Notes: generated by a model not told the origin, from the letters alone. A DNA stretch of 13,956 nt from Intrasporangiaceae bacterium (GCA_012518475.1 JAAYSB010000048.1:1-13956), one strand, 5' to 3'; numbered from the stretch's first letter, positions 1 to 6,711 are shown. A program made the numbers and translations.

Positions 1-15
1 CCCCGACTGCTTTCA

Positions 16-57
16 TCCGCCTCCGTCATCTCGCAATTGCGAGATGACGGAGGCGGA
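16..57. repeat. 42-bp perfect palindrome, copy 1 of a dispersed family
   Basis: The arms 16-36 and 37-57 are exact reverse complements with no spacer, centred on CTCGCAATTGCGAG. The outer arm reads TCCGCCTCC. Related palindromes lie at 6670-6711 and 12097-12134. There is no T-tract on either side, so it is not a textbook intrinsic terminator. As RNA it would form a very stable hairpin and could end transcription from a gene left of the window. It lies about 200 bp beyond the regX3 stop codon. Confidence 0.9.
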
Positions 58-113
58 CTCATGTATGCGGTGAGTGTCCGGGGCCCCGACCAGGCCTCCA
101 GCCAAGCCGCGAA

Positions 114-236
114 ACACGCTGGTGGCGCGGAAGTTCACGCGCGGCGCGGAAACTCGACTCTGCCGCAGATATGACACCGTCGCACGCGAACTTCCGCGAC
201 ACGCTGGCAGAACCCGGCCGCCCTCGAGCTTCCGCG
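114..236. repeat. Cluster of four CGCGGAARYTC motifs in both orientations
   Basis: Two forward copies lie at 126-136 and 145-155 and two inverted copies at 188-198 and 226-236. The first and third form an exact 11-bp inverted repeat. A 9-bp direct repeat, acacgctgg, lies at 114-122 and 199-207. The stretch 58-254 holds no convincing gene, since the frames crossing it are shadows running into regX3. It may be an eroded repeat, a transcript-end structure or a protein-binding array; the sequence does not decide. Confidence 0.5.
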
Positions 237-254
237 GCTGTCGTCAACCCGCGG

Positions 255-938
255 TCAGTCGGCCTCGAACTTGTAGCCGAGTCCGCGGACTGTGACGATG
301 TGTCGCGGGCTGGCCGGGTCCGCCTCGATCTTGGCGCGCAGCCGCTTGATGTGGACGTCGAGGGTCTTGGTGTCACCGACATAGTCACTGCCCCAGATCC
401 GGTCGATCAGCTGACCGCGAGTGAGGACCCGGCCGGAGTTGCGCAGGAGCAGCTCGAGCAGCTCGAACTCCTTGAGCGGCAGGTTGACGGCGTTGCCGCT
501 GACATCGACGACGTGGCGCTCGACGTCCATCCGCACCGGGCCTGCCTCGATCGTGGACGGCAGCAGGTCCTCGGGCTCGTTGAGTCGGCGCAGGATGGCC
601 TTGATGCGGGCGAGCAGCTCGCGCGAGCTGTAGGGCTTGGTGACGTAGTCGTCCGCCCCGAGCTCGAGGCCGACGACCTTGTCGATCTCACTGTCCTTGG
701 CGGTGAGCATGATGATCGGCACGCTCGAGCGGGCGCGGATCCTGCGGCACACGTCGATGCCGGACATGCCAGGGAGCATGAGATCGAGGAGGACGAGGTC
801 CGCACCGTCAGCCTCGAACTGGGCCACGGCGTCGGTGCCGGTCTCGGCGACAGCGACGTCATATCCCTCCCTCTCGAGGAGGTAGGACAGCGGCTCGGAG
901 AAGGACGCCTCGTCCTCGACGAGGAGGATGCGGGTCAT
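255..938 (-). CDS. regX3: RegX3, OmpR/PhoB-family phosphate response regulator
   Basis: DNA-binding response regulator of 227 residues. The receiver domain spans about residues 1-118, with acidic residues E8 and D9, phosphoacceptor D52 (LLDLMLPGMSG), T79 and K101. An OmpR-type winged helix follows at about 128-225, with LPLKEFELLELLL and the wing TVRGLGYKFE. The partner kinase is SenX3, encoded just upstream; the senX3 stop overlaps the ATG here in an ATGA, so translation is probably coupled. In mycobacteria and Corynebacterium-type relatives the pair activates phosphate-starvation genes. A PHO-box-like repeat between senX3 and phoU suggests autoregulation. Length and all key residues are normal. 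The symbol rests on the senX3-phoU-gpmA neighbourhood as well as sequence; PhoP is an equivalent name in streptomycetes. Confidence 0.95.
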   Translation of the reverse strand: MTRILLVEDEASFSEPLSYLLEREGYDVAVAETGTDAVAQFEADGADLVLLDLMLPGMSGIDVCRRIRARSSVPIIMLTAKDSEIDKVVGLELGADDYVTKPYSSRELLARIKAILRRLNEPEDLLPSTIEAGPVRMDVERHVVDVSGNAVNLPLKEFELLELLLRNSGRVLTRGQLIDRIWGSDYVGDTKTLDVHIKRLRAKIEADPASPRHIVTVRGLGYKFEAD

Positions 939-2242
939 GGGGTGACGACTCCTTTGCGGGCATCGTGTGGGGTGTCAGGGGTGCGGTCGGTTCCGTCGGT
1001 GGCCTGAACGCTCGGTTCATCGAGCTCGTCGGTGTCAGCGGGGCCAGCCTCCGCAGCCGGCAGCTGACCCGGCCCGTCTCCTGCCGTCTCGCGGTCCGCG
1101 CGATCACTGTCCGGCAGGCGCAGGCTGAACGTGGACCCGCGCCCCTCCTGGCTCCAGACCGAGATCGAGCCGCCATGGATGGCGCTGACGTGCTTGACGA
1201 TGGACAGGCCGAGTCCGGTTCCGCCGGTTGCGCGCGAGCGGGCGGGATCGACGCGGAAGAAGCGCTCGAAGATGCGGTCCTGGACCTCGGGTGCGATGCC
1301 GGGCCCGTGGTCGGCGACGACGATCTCGACGTTGTCGTCCCTGCGCTGGGCGCGCACGGCCACCCGGGTGCCCGGGTCGGAATGGCTGATCGCGTTCGTC
1401 ACGAGGTTGCGCACCGCCGTCACGAGGAGGTCCTCGTCACCGAACGTCACGAGGTCCGGCTCGATGACGGTCTGGACGAGGATCTGCTTGCCCTCGGCGA
1501 GGACTGCGGTCGAGTCGACGGCCTCGCGCACGACCGCTCCGAGATCGACCCGGAGCGGCTCGTGGAGGGAGTCCGCCACCTGGAGGCGGGTGAGGTCGAC
1601 GATGTCGGTGACGAGCCTGCTCAGGCGCCTGGCCTCGACCTGCATCCGGGAGGCGAACCGTTCAACGGCCTTGGGGTCGTCCTTGGCGTCGAGCACCGCC
1701 TCAGAGAGGAGGGACAACCCACCGACGGGCGTCTTCAGCTCGTGGCTGATGTTCGCGACGAAGTCCCGGCGCACCTCTTCGAGGCGCTGCTCGTGGGTGC
1801 GGTCCTGCACCAGGACGAGGACATGGCCAGGACCGAGCGGCGCGACCCGGGCCGCCATGACGAGCGGGGCATCCCCCGGCCCGTCGTACACGCCGCGACC
1901 GATCCGGAGAGTGTCCTCGCGAATCTGTCCGTCAGCACGCACCTGCCGGACCAGGGCCCGGATGTCCTCGTGACCGATCCGGTTGCGCCGGACCAGACCG
2001 TAGGCCTCGGCCGAGGGTGAGGCGGTGACGACGATGTCGTCCTTGTCGACGACGATCGTCGTCGAGGCGAGAACGTCGAGGACGTCGGTCGCACCGGGCG
2101 GCAGCTCCGGTGCCGCCATGCCCACCCCGTCGAGCGGTCGGTCGCCGGCACCGGCGTGGATGCGTCGTCCCCACACCACCCACAGCACAGCTGCTGTCGC
2201 GAGGGCGCCGACCGCGGCGCCGAGGAGAACTGACCCGGTCAC
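935..2242 (-). CDS. senX3: SenX3, phosphate-sensing membrane histidine kinase
   Basis: Sensor kinase of 435 residues from the chosen GTG. One hydrophobic segment near the N-terminus (about residues 4-24) anchors it; a PAS-like region follows at about 50-150. The HisKA motif NISHELKTP has phosphoacceptor H167. The ATPase domain shows an N-box (RNLVTNAISH, about 278-287), G1 (DHGPGI, about 312), an F-box (ERFFRVD) and G2 (GGTGLGLS, about 340). The last 55 residues are acidic and low-complexity. The frame stays open to 2380, but a TACGCT hexamer sits 7 nt before the GTG at 2242, supporting a leaderless start there; GTG at 2260 is the alternative. It phosphorylates RegX3 and is expected to be held in check by PhoU, encoded divergently. 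Confidence 0.93.
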   Translation of the reverse strand: MTGSVLLGAAVGALATAAVLWVVWGRRIHAGAGDRPLDGVGMAAPELPPGATDVLDVLASTTIVVDKDDIVVTASPSAEAYGLVRRNRIGHEDIRALVRQVRADGQIREDTLRIGRGVYDGPGDAPLVMAARVAPLGPGHVLVLVQDRTHEQRLEEVRRDFVANISHELKTPVGGLSLLSEAVLDAKDDPKAVERFASRMQVEARRLSRLVTDIVDLTRLQVADSLHEPLRVDLGAVVREAVDSTAVLAEGKQILVQTVIEPDLVTFGDEDLLVTAVRNLVTNAISHSDPGTRVAVRAQRRDDNVEIVVADHGPGIAPEVQDRIFERFFRVDPARSRATGGTGLGLSIVKHVSAIHGGSISVWSQEGRGSTFSLRLPDSDRADRETAGDGPGQLPAAEAGPADTDELDEPSVQATDGTDRTPDTPHDARKGVVTP

Positions 2243-2249
2243 GCCTACC

Positions 2250-2255
2250 AGCGTA
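2250..2255 (-). promoter_or_regulatory. senX3 -10 element, leaderless-type
   Basis: TACGCT on the minus strand, 7 nt before GTG at 2242. This places the predicted transcript start at or next to the start codon and helps choose that start over the upstream GTG. Confidence 0.5.
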
Positions 2256-2316
2256 CGCACGCACGGTCGGCACCCCAGACCACTGACGGCCACGCTCCAC
2301 AGCGCGCACACCAAGT

Positions 2317-2349
2317 GTTCACCTCTCCGCAGACCGGCGTTCACGTCGG
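2317..2349 (+). promoter_or_regulatory. PHO-box-like direct repeats between senX3 and phoU
   Basis: GTTCACCTCTC at 2317-2327 and GTTCACGTCGG at 2339-2349 are spaced exactly 22 bp apart, two 11-bp units with a degenerate unit (2328-2338) between. PhoP/RegX3 sites in actinobacteria are known to be 11-bp direct repeats with a conserved GTTCACC-like core. The position in the divergent region fits autoregulation of senX3-regX3, of phoU, or both. Binding is inferred from the pattern only. Confidence 0.6.
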
Positions 2350-2381
2350 ACTGGCACTGTGCCGACTGCGCGTGTTGCACG

Positions 2382-2402
2382 CGCGCGGCTGTCAGCCGCG
2401 CG
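2382..2402. promoter_or_regulatory. Inverted repeat upstream of phoU
   Basis: CGCGCGGCT (2382-2390) and AGCCGCGCG (2394-2402) form a perfect 9-bp stem around GTC. A -10-like TATCGT begins at 2406, so the repeat would cover the spacer or -35 of a phoU promoter. It is about 33 bp past the PHO-box repeats. It could be an operator, or a 5' hairpin if transcription starts upstream of it. Confidence 0.45.
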
Positions 2403-2500
2403 AACTATCGTGGTGACACGCGCCCGACAGCCCCGGCTGCGGCGCAACCCCAGTGGCGGGCTCGAACCAGGCCGCCACACTGAACCGAAGGACAGCCTGC

Positions 2501-3184
2501 ATGCGCGACGCATTCCACGAGGACCTCGACCGGGTCTCCGACCAGCTCGTCGAGATGACTCGACTCGCGAGCTCTGCCATGTCTCGGGCCACCACCGCGC
2601 TGCTCGACGCCGACATCACCCTTGCCGAGTCGGTCATCGAGAACGACGCCCACATCGACCAGCTCCGCGAGGAGCTCGACATGCTGGCGATCCAGCTGCT
2701 CGCACGGCAGCAGCCGGTGGCCACCGACCTGCGCATCGTCGTGACCGCGATGCGGATGAGCTCCGACATCGAGCGGATGGGTGACCTCGCCCGCCACGTC
2801 GCCAAGGTCGCCCGGCTCCGCTTCCCCCACTCGGCAGTCCCCGCGGACATCCGCGCCATCATCCTCCAGATGGGCCAGGTCGCCGAGCGCATCGTCGAGA
2901 AGGCCGGCTCGATCATCGCCGCCAAGGACGCAGCCGCCGCCCGGACACTGGAGAAGGAGGACGACGCGATGGACGACCTCCACCGCGAGCTCTTCGTCAA
3001 GCTCTCCGACGACTGGCAGCACGGCACCGAGGCCGCCGTCGACATCACGCTGGTCGGCCGCTACTACGAGCGGTTCGCCGACCACGCGGTCTCGGTCGCG
3101 CGCCGGGTCGTCTTCCTGGTCACCGGCGAGTGGGAGCCCGAGTCGGTAACCGACCACGAGGAGGCCGAGGACTCCAGCCGCTGA
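2501..3184 (+). CDS. phoU: PhoU, phosphate signalling adaptor
   Basis: Cytoplasmic helical protein of 227 residues, the normal size for PhoU. It shows the two repeated three-helix bundles of the family; the first contains LAIQLLARQQPVATDLR and SSDIERMGDLARH, the second ITLVGRYYERFADHAVSVA. The conserved acidic E/DxxxD metal-binding signatures are present in both. The frame is open from 2453, but an AAGGA ribosome site at 2488-2492, 8 nt before ATG 2501, and family homology (MRDAFHEDLDRV) decide the start. PhoU links the phosphate transporter to the sensor kinase and represses signalling when phosphate is ample. It diverges from senX3 and precedes ppk2 by 61 bp. In mycobacteria such genes are called phoY; no pst genes lie in the window. 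Confidence 0.95.
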   Translation: MRDAFHEDLDRVSDQLVEMTRLASSAMSRATTALLDADITLAESVIENDAHIDQLREELDMLAIQLLARQQPVATDLRIVVTAMRMSSDIERMGDLARHVAKVARLRFPHSAVPADIRAIILQMGQVAERIVEKAGSIIAAKDAAAARTLEKEDDAMDDLHRELFVKLSDDWQHGTEAAVDITLVGRYYERFADHAVSVARRVVFLVTGEWEPESVTDHEEAEDSSR

Positions 3185-3232
3185 GCCGGGTGAGCGGCGA
3201 GACTGAGGGGCCGACGCATACCCCCTCTGTAC

Positions 3233-3238
3233 TACGCT
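3233..3238 (+). promoter_or_regulatory. ppk2 -10 element, leaderless-type
   Basis: TACGCT ends 7 nt before the ATG at 3246, and no ribosome binding site precedes that ATG. ppk2 therefore probably has its own start in addition to read-through from phoU. The octamer CGCATACC at 3215-3222 lies 10 nt upstream of the hexamer. Confidence 0.5.
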
Positions 3239-3245
3239 GTGTCGT

Positions 3246-4163
3246 ATGACGTTTGAGCCGAACGCCCCGATCGTCGGCGAGCCCGATGCGAGCGCGGTTC
3301 CCGCCGACCTCGAGGACGCCGACGAGGCCGCTGCGGCCGAGAAGGCGCCGAAGGCGTGGCGCCAGGGATACCCCTACGACCAGAAGCTCGGCCGCGACGA
3401 GTACGAGGAGACCAAGCGGCTCCTGCAGATCGAGCTCCTCAAGCTCCAGTCGCACGTCAAGGAGTCCGGCGCGAAGATCCTCGTGATCTTCGAGGGGCGC
3501 GACGCGGCCGGCAAGGGCGGGGCCATCAAGCGCTTCACCGAGCACCTCAACCCCCGTGGCGCCCGCGTCATCGCGCTCGAGAAGCCGACCGAGCAGGAGC
3601 AGACGCAGTGGTACTTCCAGCGCTATGTCCAGCACCTGCCCAGTGGCGGCGAGATCGTCCTCATGGACCGCTCCTGGTACAACCGGGCCGGCGTCGAGCG
3701 TGTCATGGGCTACTGCACCCCACAGCAGTACCTCGAGTTCATGCGTGAGGCCCCTGAGTTCGAGCGGATGCTCGTCAACTCCGGCATCCACCTCGTCAAG
3801 CTCTGGTTCTCGGTCTCGCACGCCGAGCAGCGCGCCCGCTTCGACTCCCGCCGCGACGACCCGGTCCGCCAGTGGAAGCTCTCCCCGACCGACCTGGCCT
3901 CCCTCGACAAGTGGGACGAGTACACCGAGGCCAAGGAGGCGATGTTCTTCTACACCGACACCGGTGACGCCCCCTGGACGGTCATCAAGTCCAACGACAA
4001 GAAGCGCGCCCGCCTCGAGGCGATGCGGGTCCTGCTCTCCGGCATCGACTACCCCGCCAAGGACTACGCGCTCGTCGGCCGCCCCGACCCGCTCATCGTC
4101 GGCTCCGCATCGAAGATCTACGAAGAGGGCGAGCACTCGAACAAGCTGTTCGCCCGCCTCTGA
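3246..4163 (+). CDS. ppk2: Polyphosphate kinase 2 (PPK2 family)
   Basis: Single-domain PPK2 of 305 residues, a soluble P-loop enzyme that moves phosphate between polyphosphate and nucleotides. Visible motifs: Walker A GRDAAGKGG at about 84-92, Walker B VLMDRSWYNR at 138-147, and the lid RRDDPVRQWKLS at 202-213. The first 35 residues are acidic, Ala-rich and probably disordered. Length and motifs fit a one-domain enzyme of the class I type, but I cannot assign substrate (ADP, GDP or AMP) from sequence alone. Its position after phoU and opposite senX3-regX3 ties polyphosphate use to the phosphate response. The gene has no Shine-Dalgarno; see the -10 element at 3233. Confidence 0.95.
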   Translation: MTFEPNAPIVGEPDASAVPADLEDADEAAAAEKAPKAWRQGYPYDQKLGRDEYEETKRLLQIELLKLQSHVKESGAKILVIFEGRDAAGKGGAIKRFTEHLNPRGARVIALEKPTEQEQTQWYFQRYVQHLPSGGEIVLMDRSWYNRAGVERVMGYCTPQQYLEFMREAPEFERMLVNSGIHLVKLWFSVSHAEQRARFDSRRDDPVRQWKLSPTDLASLDKWDEYTEAKEAMFFYTDTGDAPWTVIKSNDKKRARLEAMRVLLSGIDYPAKDYALVGRPDPLIVGSASKIYEEGEHSNKLFARL

Positions 4164-4189
4164 GGGTCGGGTCCCCCGTTTTACGCCCA

Positions 4190-4230
4190 GGGCGGGAACT
4201 GCCTTCTGTGGGCGAGGAAGTTTCCCGCCC
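4190..4230. terminator. Hairpin downstream of ppk2
   Basis: The arms at 4190-4200 (GGGCGGGAACT) and 4219-4230 pair with a one-base bulge. A second pair, TGCCTTC (4200-4206) with GAAGGCA (4234-4240), would interlock with it, so only one can form as a simple stem. It starts 27 nt past the ppk2 stop and probably ends that transcript, although no clear T-tract follows. Confidence 0.45.
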
Positions 4231-4317
4231 GACGAAGGCACAACACGCCCACACCCGCATCCACCCCGTGCCCAGACCCGTCTGGCCGCGTCGGCGTGCC
4301 GAGCGCTCAGACAGCGG

Positions 4318-4352
4318 TGAGCCCCGCATACCGAGCGGGTATGCGGGGCTCA
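4318..4352. terminator. Strong bidirectional hairpin between ppk2 and gpmA
   Basis: A perfect 15-bp stem (4318-4332 with 4338-4352) around a 5-nt loop, 20 nt past the gpmA stop. It sits between convergent genes, so it can serve both strands. No T-run follows, which is common for actinobacterial terminators. Both arms contain the octamer GGTATGCG in opposite orientation. Confidence 0.75.
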
Positions 4353-4371
4353 ACTGAGTCGGTCGGCTGAC

Positions 4372-5115
4372 CTACTTCTTGCCCTGGGCGGCGACGGCCG
4401 CAGCCGCGGCCTCGGCGGCCTCCGGGTCGAGGTAGCGGGACGGCTCGGTCGGCATGAAGTCCTCACCGAGGGTGTAGACGAGCGGCATGCCCGTGGGGAT
4501 GTTCAGACCGACGATGTCCTCGTCACTGATCTGGTCGAGGTGCTTGACCAGGGCCCGCAGGCTGTTGCCGTGGGCGGTGACGAGCACCGTGTGACCGGCG
4601 CGCAGATCGTCCTGGATCGGTCCCTCCCAGTACGGCATCATGCGCTCGATGACGTCCTTGAGGCACTCGGTGAGTGGGACGTCGATCCCGGCGTAGCGCG
4701 GGTCGTCACTCTGCGACCACTCGCTGTCCGTCTCGATCGGCGGGGGCGGGGTGTCGAAGCTGCGGCGCCAGATCATGAACTGCTCATCGCCGTACTTCTC
4801 CCGGGTCGCGGCCTTGTCCAGACCCTGGAGCGCGCCGTAGTGGCGCTCGTTGAGCCGCCAGTCGCGCCGGACCGGGATCCAGTGCCGGTCGCAGACATCG
4901 AGGGTGATGTTCGCGGTCGTGATCGCGCGGCGCAGGAGGGAGGTGTGAACGACGTCCGGGAGAAGCCCGGCCTCGGCGAGCAGCTCGCCGCCGCGGACCG
5001 CCTCAGCCCGTCCGGCCTCGATCAGATCGACGTCGACCCAGCCCGTGAAGAGGTTCTTCTCGTTCCAGTCCGACCGTCCGTGGCGAAGGAGAATCAGGGT
5101 GTATGGCGCGCTCAT
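4372..5115 (-). CDS. gpmA: 2,3-bisphosphoglycerate-dependent phosphoglycerate mutase
   Basis: Glycolytic enzyme interconverting 3- and 2-phosphoglycerate through a phosphohistidine. 247 residues, full length. The RHG motif LLRHGRSDWN carries the catalytic H12; NLFTGWVDVDL, RLNERHYGALQG (acid E90) and VTAHGNSLR (H182) are all present. The C-terminal 20 residues are an Ala-rich tail ending GKK, as seen in actinobacterial gpm1. The chosen ATG has TAGGCT 6 nt before it and no ribosome site, so the mRNA is probably leaderless. It lies 37 bp after the YbjN gene on the same strand. In M. tuberculosis gpm1 directly precedes senX3; here phoU and ppk2, facing the other way, lie between. Confidence 0.97.
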   Translation of the reverse strand: MSAPYTLILLRHGRSDWNEKNLFTGWVDVDLIEAGRAEAVRGGELLAEAGLLPDVVHTSLLRRAITTANITLDVCDRHWIPVRRDWRLNERHYGALQGLDKAATREKYGDEQFMIWRRSFDTPPPPIETDSEWSQSDDPRYAGIDVPLTECLKDVIERMMPYWEGPIQDDLRAGHTVLVTAHGNSLRALVKHLDQISDEDIVGLNIPTGMPLVYTLGEDFMPTEPSRYLDPEAAEAAAAAVAAQGKK

Positions 5116-5121
5116 ACCCTG

Positions 5122-5127
5122 AGCCTA
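5122..5127 (-). promoter_or_regulatory. gpmA -10 element, leaderless-type
   Basis: TAGGCT on the minus strand, 6 nt before the gpmA ATG, within the 37-bp gap after the YbjN gene. It indicates a promoter for gpmA independent of the upstream gene. Confidence 0.5.
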
Positions 5128-5152
5128 TCGACTCCGCCGAACCGGCCGGCGG

Positions 5153-5680
5153 TCAGTCCTCGAACGCGCCCGCAGGGGCGCTCACGCCGGTCTCCTGCTC
5201 GAGCAGCCGACGGAACGCAGTGAGGTTGCGCAGCGACTCACCCCGGTCGATCCGCCACTCCCACTCCTTCTTCATCGAGGACAGGAAGCCGAGCGCAAGA
5301 AGCTCGTTGAAGTGGCTGTCAGCGGCGTCGAGGAGCACCCCGAACAGCGCGTCGAGCGACTCCTCGTCGACGGCACTCAGCGGCAGCCTCGCGGTCACAT
5401 AGACGTCGCCGCTCTTGTCGATCGCATAGGCCGCCCCGGGGAGCCGCAGGTTCTTGCCGAGGAGGTAGCGATAGACGCCCTCATGGTTCTCGTCGGGGTT
5501 GCGGATGACGAATGCGACCGCTGACAGGCCGGATTCGCTCACCACGAGCGACACGACAGTCTTGAGCTTTTTCTCCCCCGGCAGCTCGGCGACGATCTCA
5601 CCCTCGCGCGCACCCGGCTCGTGCGAGATCCCGGACTGCTCGAGATAGCCGACAAGGGATCGGTATGCATCGCGCACCAT
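5153..5680 (-). CDS. YbjN domain-containing protein
   Basis: Cytoplasmic protein of about 175 residues with the YbjN/type III secretion chaperone-like alpha/beta fold: a first half with short beta strands (KLKTVVSLVVSESGLSAVAFVIRNP, quoted in parts below 20 as TVVSLVVSE and AVAFVIRNP), then GAYAIDKSGDVYVTARLP-like strands and a helical C-terminal half (DEESLDALFGVLLDAAD). No enzymatic residues are known for the family and the role is unclear. A gene of this type also lies near gpm1 in mycobacteria. The start is uncertain: a GGGGGA run ends directly at ATG 5680, leaving better spacing for the GTG at 5677. The octamer-like GGTATGCA falls in the first codons. Confidence 0.85.
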   Translation of the reverse strand: MVRDAYRSLVGYLEQSGISHEPGAREGEIVAELPGEKKLKTVVSLVVSESGLSAVAFVIRNPDENHEGVYRYLLGKNLRLPGAAYAIDKSGDVYVTARLPLSAVDEESLDALFGVLLDAADSHFNELLALGFLSSMKKEWEWRIDRGESLRNLTAFRRLLEQETGVSAPAGAFED

Positions 5681-5695
5681 TCCCCCAGCCTCTCA

Positions 5696-5773
5696 CGCCG
5701 CCACATCTTCCAAATAGCAGCCGAACGGCGAACCCCCCGCCGCCGCCACATCTTCCAAATAGCAGCGAAACGG
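5696..5773. repeat. Two tandem-spaced 33-bp repeats, copies 1 and 2
   Basis: Copy 1 (5696-5728) and copy 2 (5741-5773) start 45 bp apart and agree at 31 of 33 positions; the first 26 bases are identical, with the AT-rich core ATCTTCCAAATAGCAGC. A third, inverted copy lies at 11944-11976 (27 of 33 identical to copy 1). Here they fill the divergent gap between the YbjN gene and the methyltransferase. Copy 2 ends 18 bp before the methyltransferase -10 hexamer. They could be regulatory sites or remnants of a dispersed element. Confidence 0.85.
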
Positions 5774-5791
5774 TGCCCGCCTCTCCCCGGA

Positions 5792-5797
5792 TAGCCT
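5792..5797 (+). promoter_or_regulatory. Methyltransferase -10 element, leaderless-type
   Basis: TAGCCT ends 7 nt before the ATG at 5805, and no ribosome binding site precedes the ATG. The -35 region would overlap the end of repeat copy 2. Confidence 0.5.
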
Positions 5798-5804
5798 GTC
5801 GGCC

Positions 5805-6617
5805 ATGCCCTCCCGTCCTCGCCCTGCCGCGCGGCCGATCGGCACCGTGACGCGAGGGACGACCAACCCCAACCGGCTCCGCCGGGGCGACCGGTGGCTC
5901 GTAGCCACCCAGGCCCGGCGGCTGCGTTCGGCAGCGGACCCACTCGTCATCGACCTCGGGTACGGAGCCTCCCCCGTCACCGCCCGCGAGCTGCGGGACC
6001 GGCTGCGCCGGGTCCGCCCGGACGTGAGGGTCGTCGGGGTCGAGATCGATCCCGAGCGAGTGGCCCAGGGCGACCTCATCGCAGAGCCGCCCTCCCTGAC
6101 CTTCCGCCACGGCGGCTTCGAAATGGGCCTGGAGCGCGACGAGGCTCCGGTGCTCGTCCGGGCGTTCAACGTGCTCCGCCAGTACGACGAGGCCGAGGTC
6201 CCCGGCGCGTGGTCAGCGATCCAGACACGGATGGCTCCGGATGGGCTCCTCCTCGACGGCACGTGCGACGAGATCGGCCGGATCGCCTCATGGGTCGCAG
6301 TGACGAGCGAAGGGCCCCAGTCGCTGACGATCAGCCTGCGGGTGGACTCCCTCGAGCGTCCGTCGATCGTCGCCGAGCGCCTCCCCAAGGTGCTCATCCA
6401 TCGCAACGTGCCGGGCGAGCCGGTCCACGCCTTGCTCCAGGACCTGGATACGGCCTGGGACCGGGCTGCACCTCTGGTGCCCTACGGCAACCGGGCCCGC
6501 TTCGTCGCCGCCGTGACCGCTCTCGCGCAGGAGGGCCGTTGGACCATCCTCGGAGGCGAGAAGCGTTGGCGCCTCGGTGAGCTCACCATCCCCTGGTCCG
6601 CAGTCACCCCCACCTAG
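5805..6617 (+). CDS. Class I SAM-dependent methyltransferase, substrate unknown
   Basis: Soluble protein of 270 residues. Motif I VIDLGYGASPVTA (about 48-60) forms the SAM-binding glycine loop, and VVGVEIDPERV (about 75-85) provides the acidic residue that binds the SAM ribose. GGFEMGL and VRAFNVLRQYDE (about 119-130) follow, consistent with the motif region of the Rossmann fold; the C-terminal half is less conserved in appearance and probably holds the substrate-binding part. I do not recognise the substrate. The ATG is preceded by TAGCCT with a 7-nt gap. Two 33-bp repeats lie directly upstream, and the gene converges on the cupin gene, with a small C5/G5 hairpin and palindrome copy 2 between them. 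Confidence 0.85.
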   Translation: MPSRPRPAARPIGTVTRGTTNPNRLRRGDRWLVATQARRLRSAADPLVIDLGYGASPVTARELRDRLRRVRPDVRVVGVEIDPERVAQGDLIAEPPSLTFRHGGFEMGLERDEAPVLVRAFNVLRQYDEAEVPGAWSAIQTRMAPDGLLLDGTCDEIGRIASWVAVTSEGPQSLTISLRVDSLERPSIVAERLPKVLIHRNVPGEPVHALLQDLDTAWDRAAPLVPYGNRARFVAAVTALAQEGRWTILGGEKRWRLGELTIPWSAVTPT

Positions 6618-6630
6618 CCCCCGTCGGGGG
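6618..6630. terminator. Short G/C hairpin after methyltransferase
   Basis: CCCCC, a GTC loop and GGGGG begin immediately after the stop codon. It is short but GC-only; together with the larger palindrome 40 nt further on it probably ends the transcript. Confidence 0.35.
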
Positions 6631-6650
6631 GTATCCCTCTGTCGCACGAG

Positions 6651-6668
6651 TGCTCGCTGAAGCAAGCA
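6651..6668. promoter_or_regulatory. Operator-like imperfect palindrome
   Basis: TGCTCGCTGAAGCAAGCA has 8-bp arms with one mismatch. It matches the 18-bp palindrome in the XRE regulator promoter (10422-10439, TGCTTGCTATAGCAAGCA) at 15 of 18 positions. Its place between convergent genes is unusual for an operator, so it may instead be part of a terminator or a chance match. Confidence 0.3.
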
Positions 6669-6669
6669 A

Positions 6670-6711
6670 GTCTCCTCCGTTATCTCGCAATCGCGAGATA
6701 ACGGAGGCGGA
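6670..6711. repeat. Dispersed palindrome, copy 2
   Basis: The perfect core stem is 15 bp (6674-6688 with 6693-6707) around AATC; the outer bases pair partly. It corresponds to copy 1 with GTTAT/ATAAC where copy 1 has GTCAT/ATGAC, so both arms changed together. It ends one base before the stop codon of the cupin gene, between two convergent genes, and may terminate both. Confidence 0.85.

Noticed and set aside
16..57. Palindrome as an insertion-sequence end
   Set aside because: No transposase, target duplication or second end nearby; the symmetry is internal rather than between two ends.
59..388. Open frame on the minus strand overlapping the palindrome and regX3 end
   Set aside because: Arg/Ser/Pro-rich low-complexity translation, typical of an antisense or off-frame shadow in high-GC DNA; overlaps the well-supported regX3.
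965..2020. Long plus-strand frame (351 codons) opposite senX3
   Set aside because: Composition (Asp/Gly/Val/Leu/Arg runs) is what the complement of a high-GC gene yields; no domain seen, and senX3 has every kinase motif.
3120..4241. 373-codon minus-strand frame opposite ppk2
   Set aside because: Shadow of ppk2; repetitive Leu/Val/Gly/Asp composition and no recognisable motif.
5696..5773. Possible CRISPR array from the 45-bp-spaced repeats
   Set aside because: Only two units with a 12-bp spacer, no cas genes, and a third copy is far away and inverted.
5693..6406. Minus-strand frame ending in two CYLEDVAA peptides as a protein gene
   Set aside because: Most of it is antisense to the methyltransferase, with no start signal; only the repeat-encoded end is notable and is reported as a repeat.
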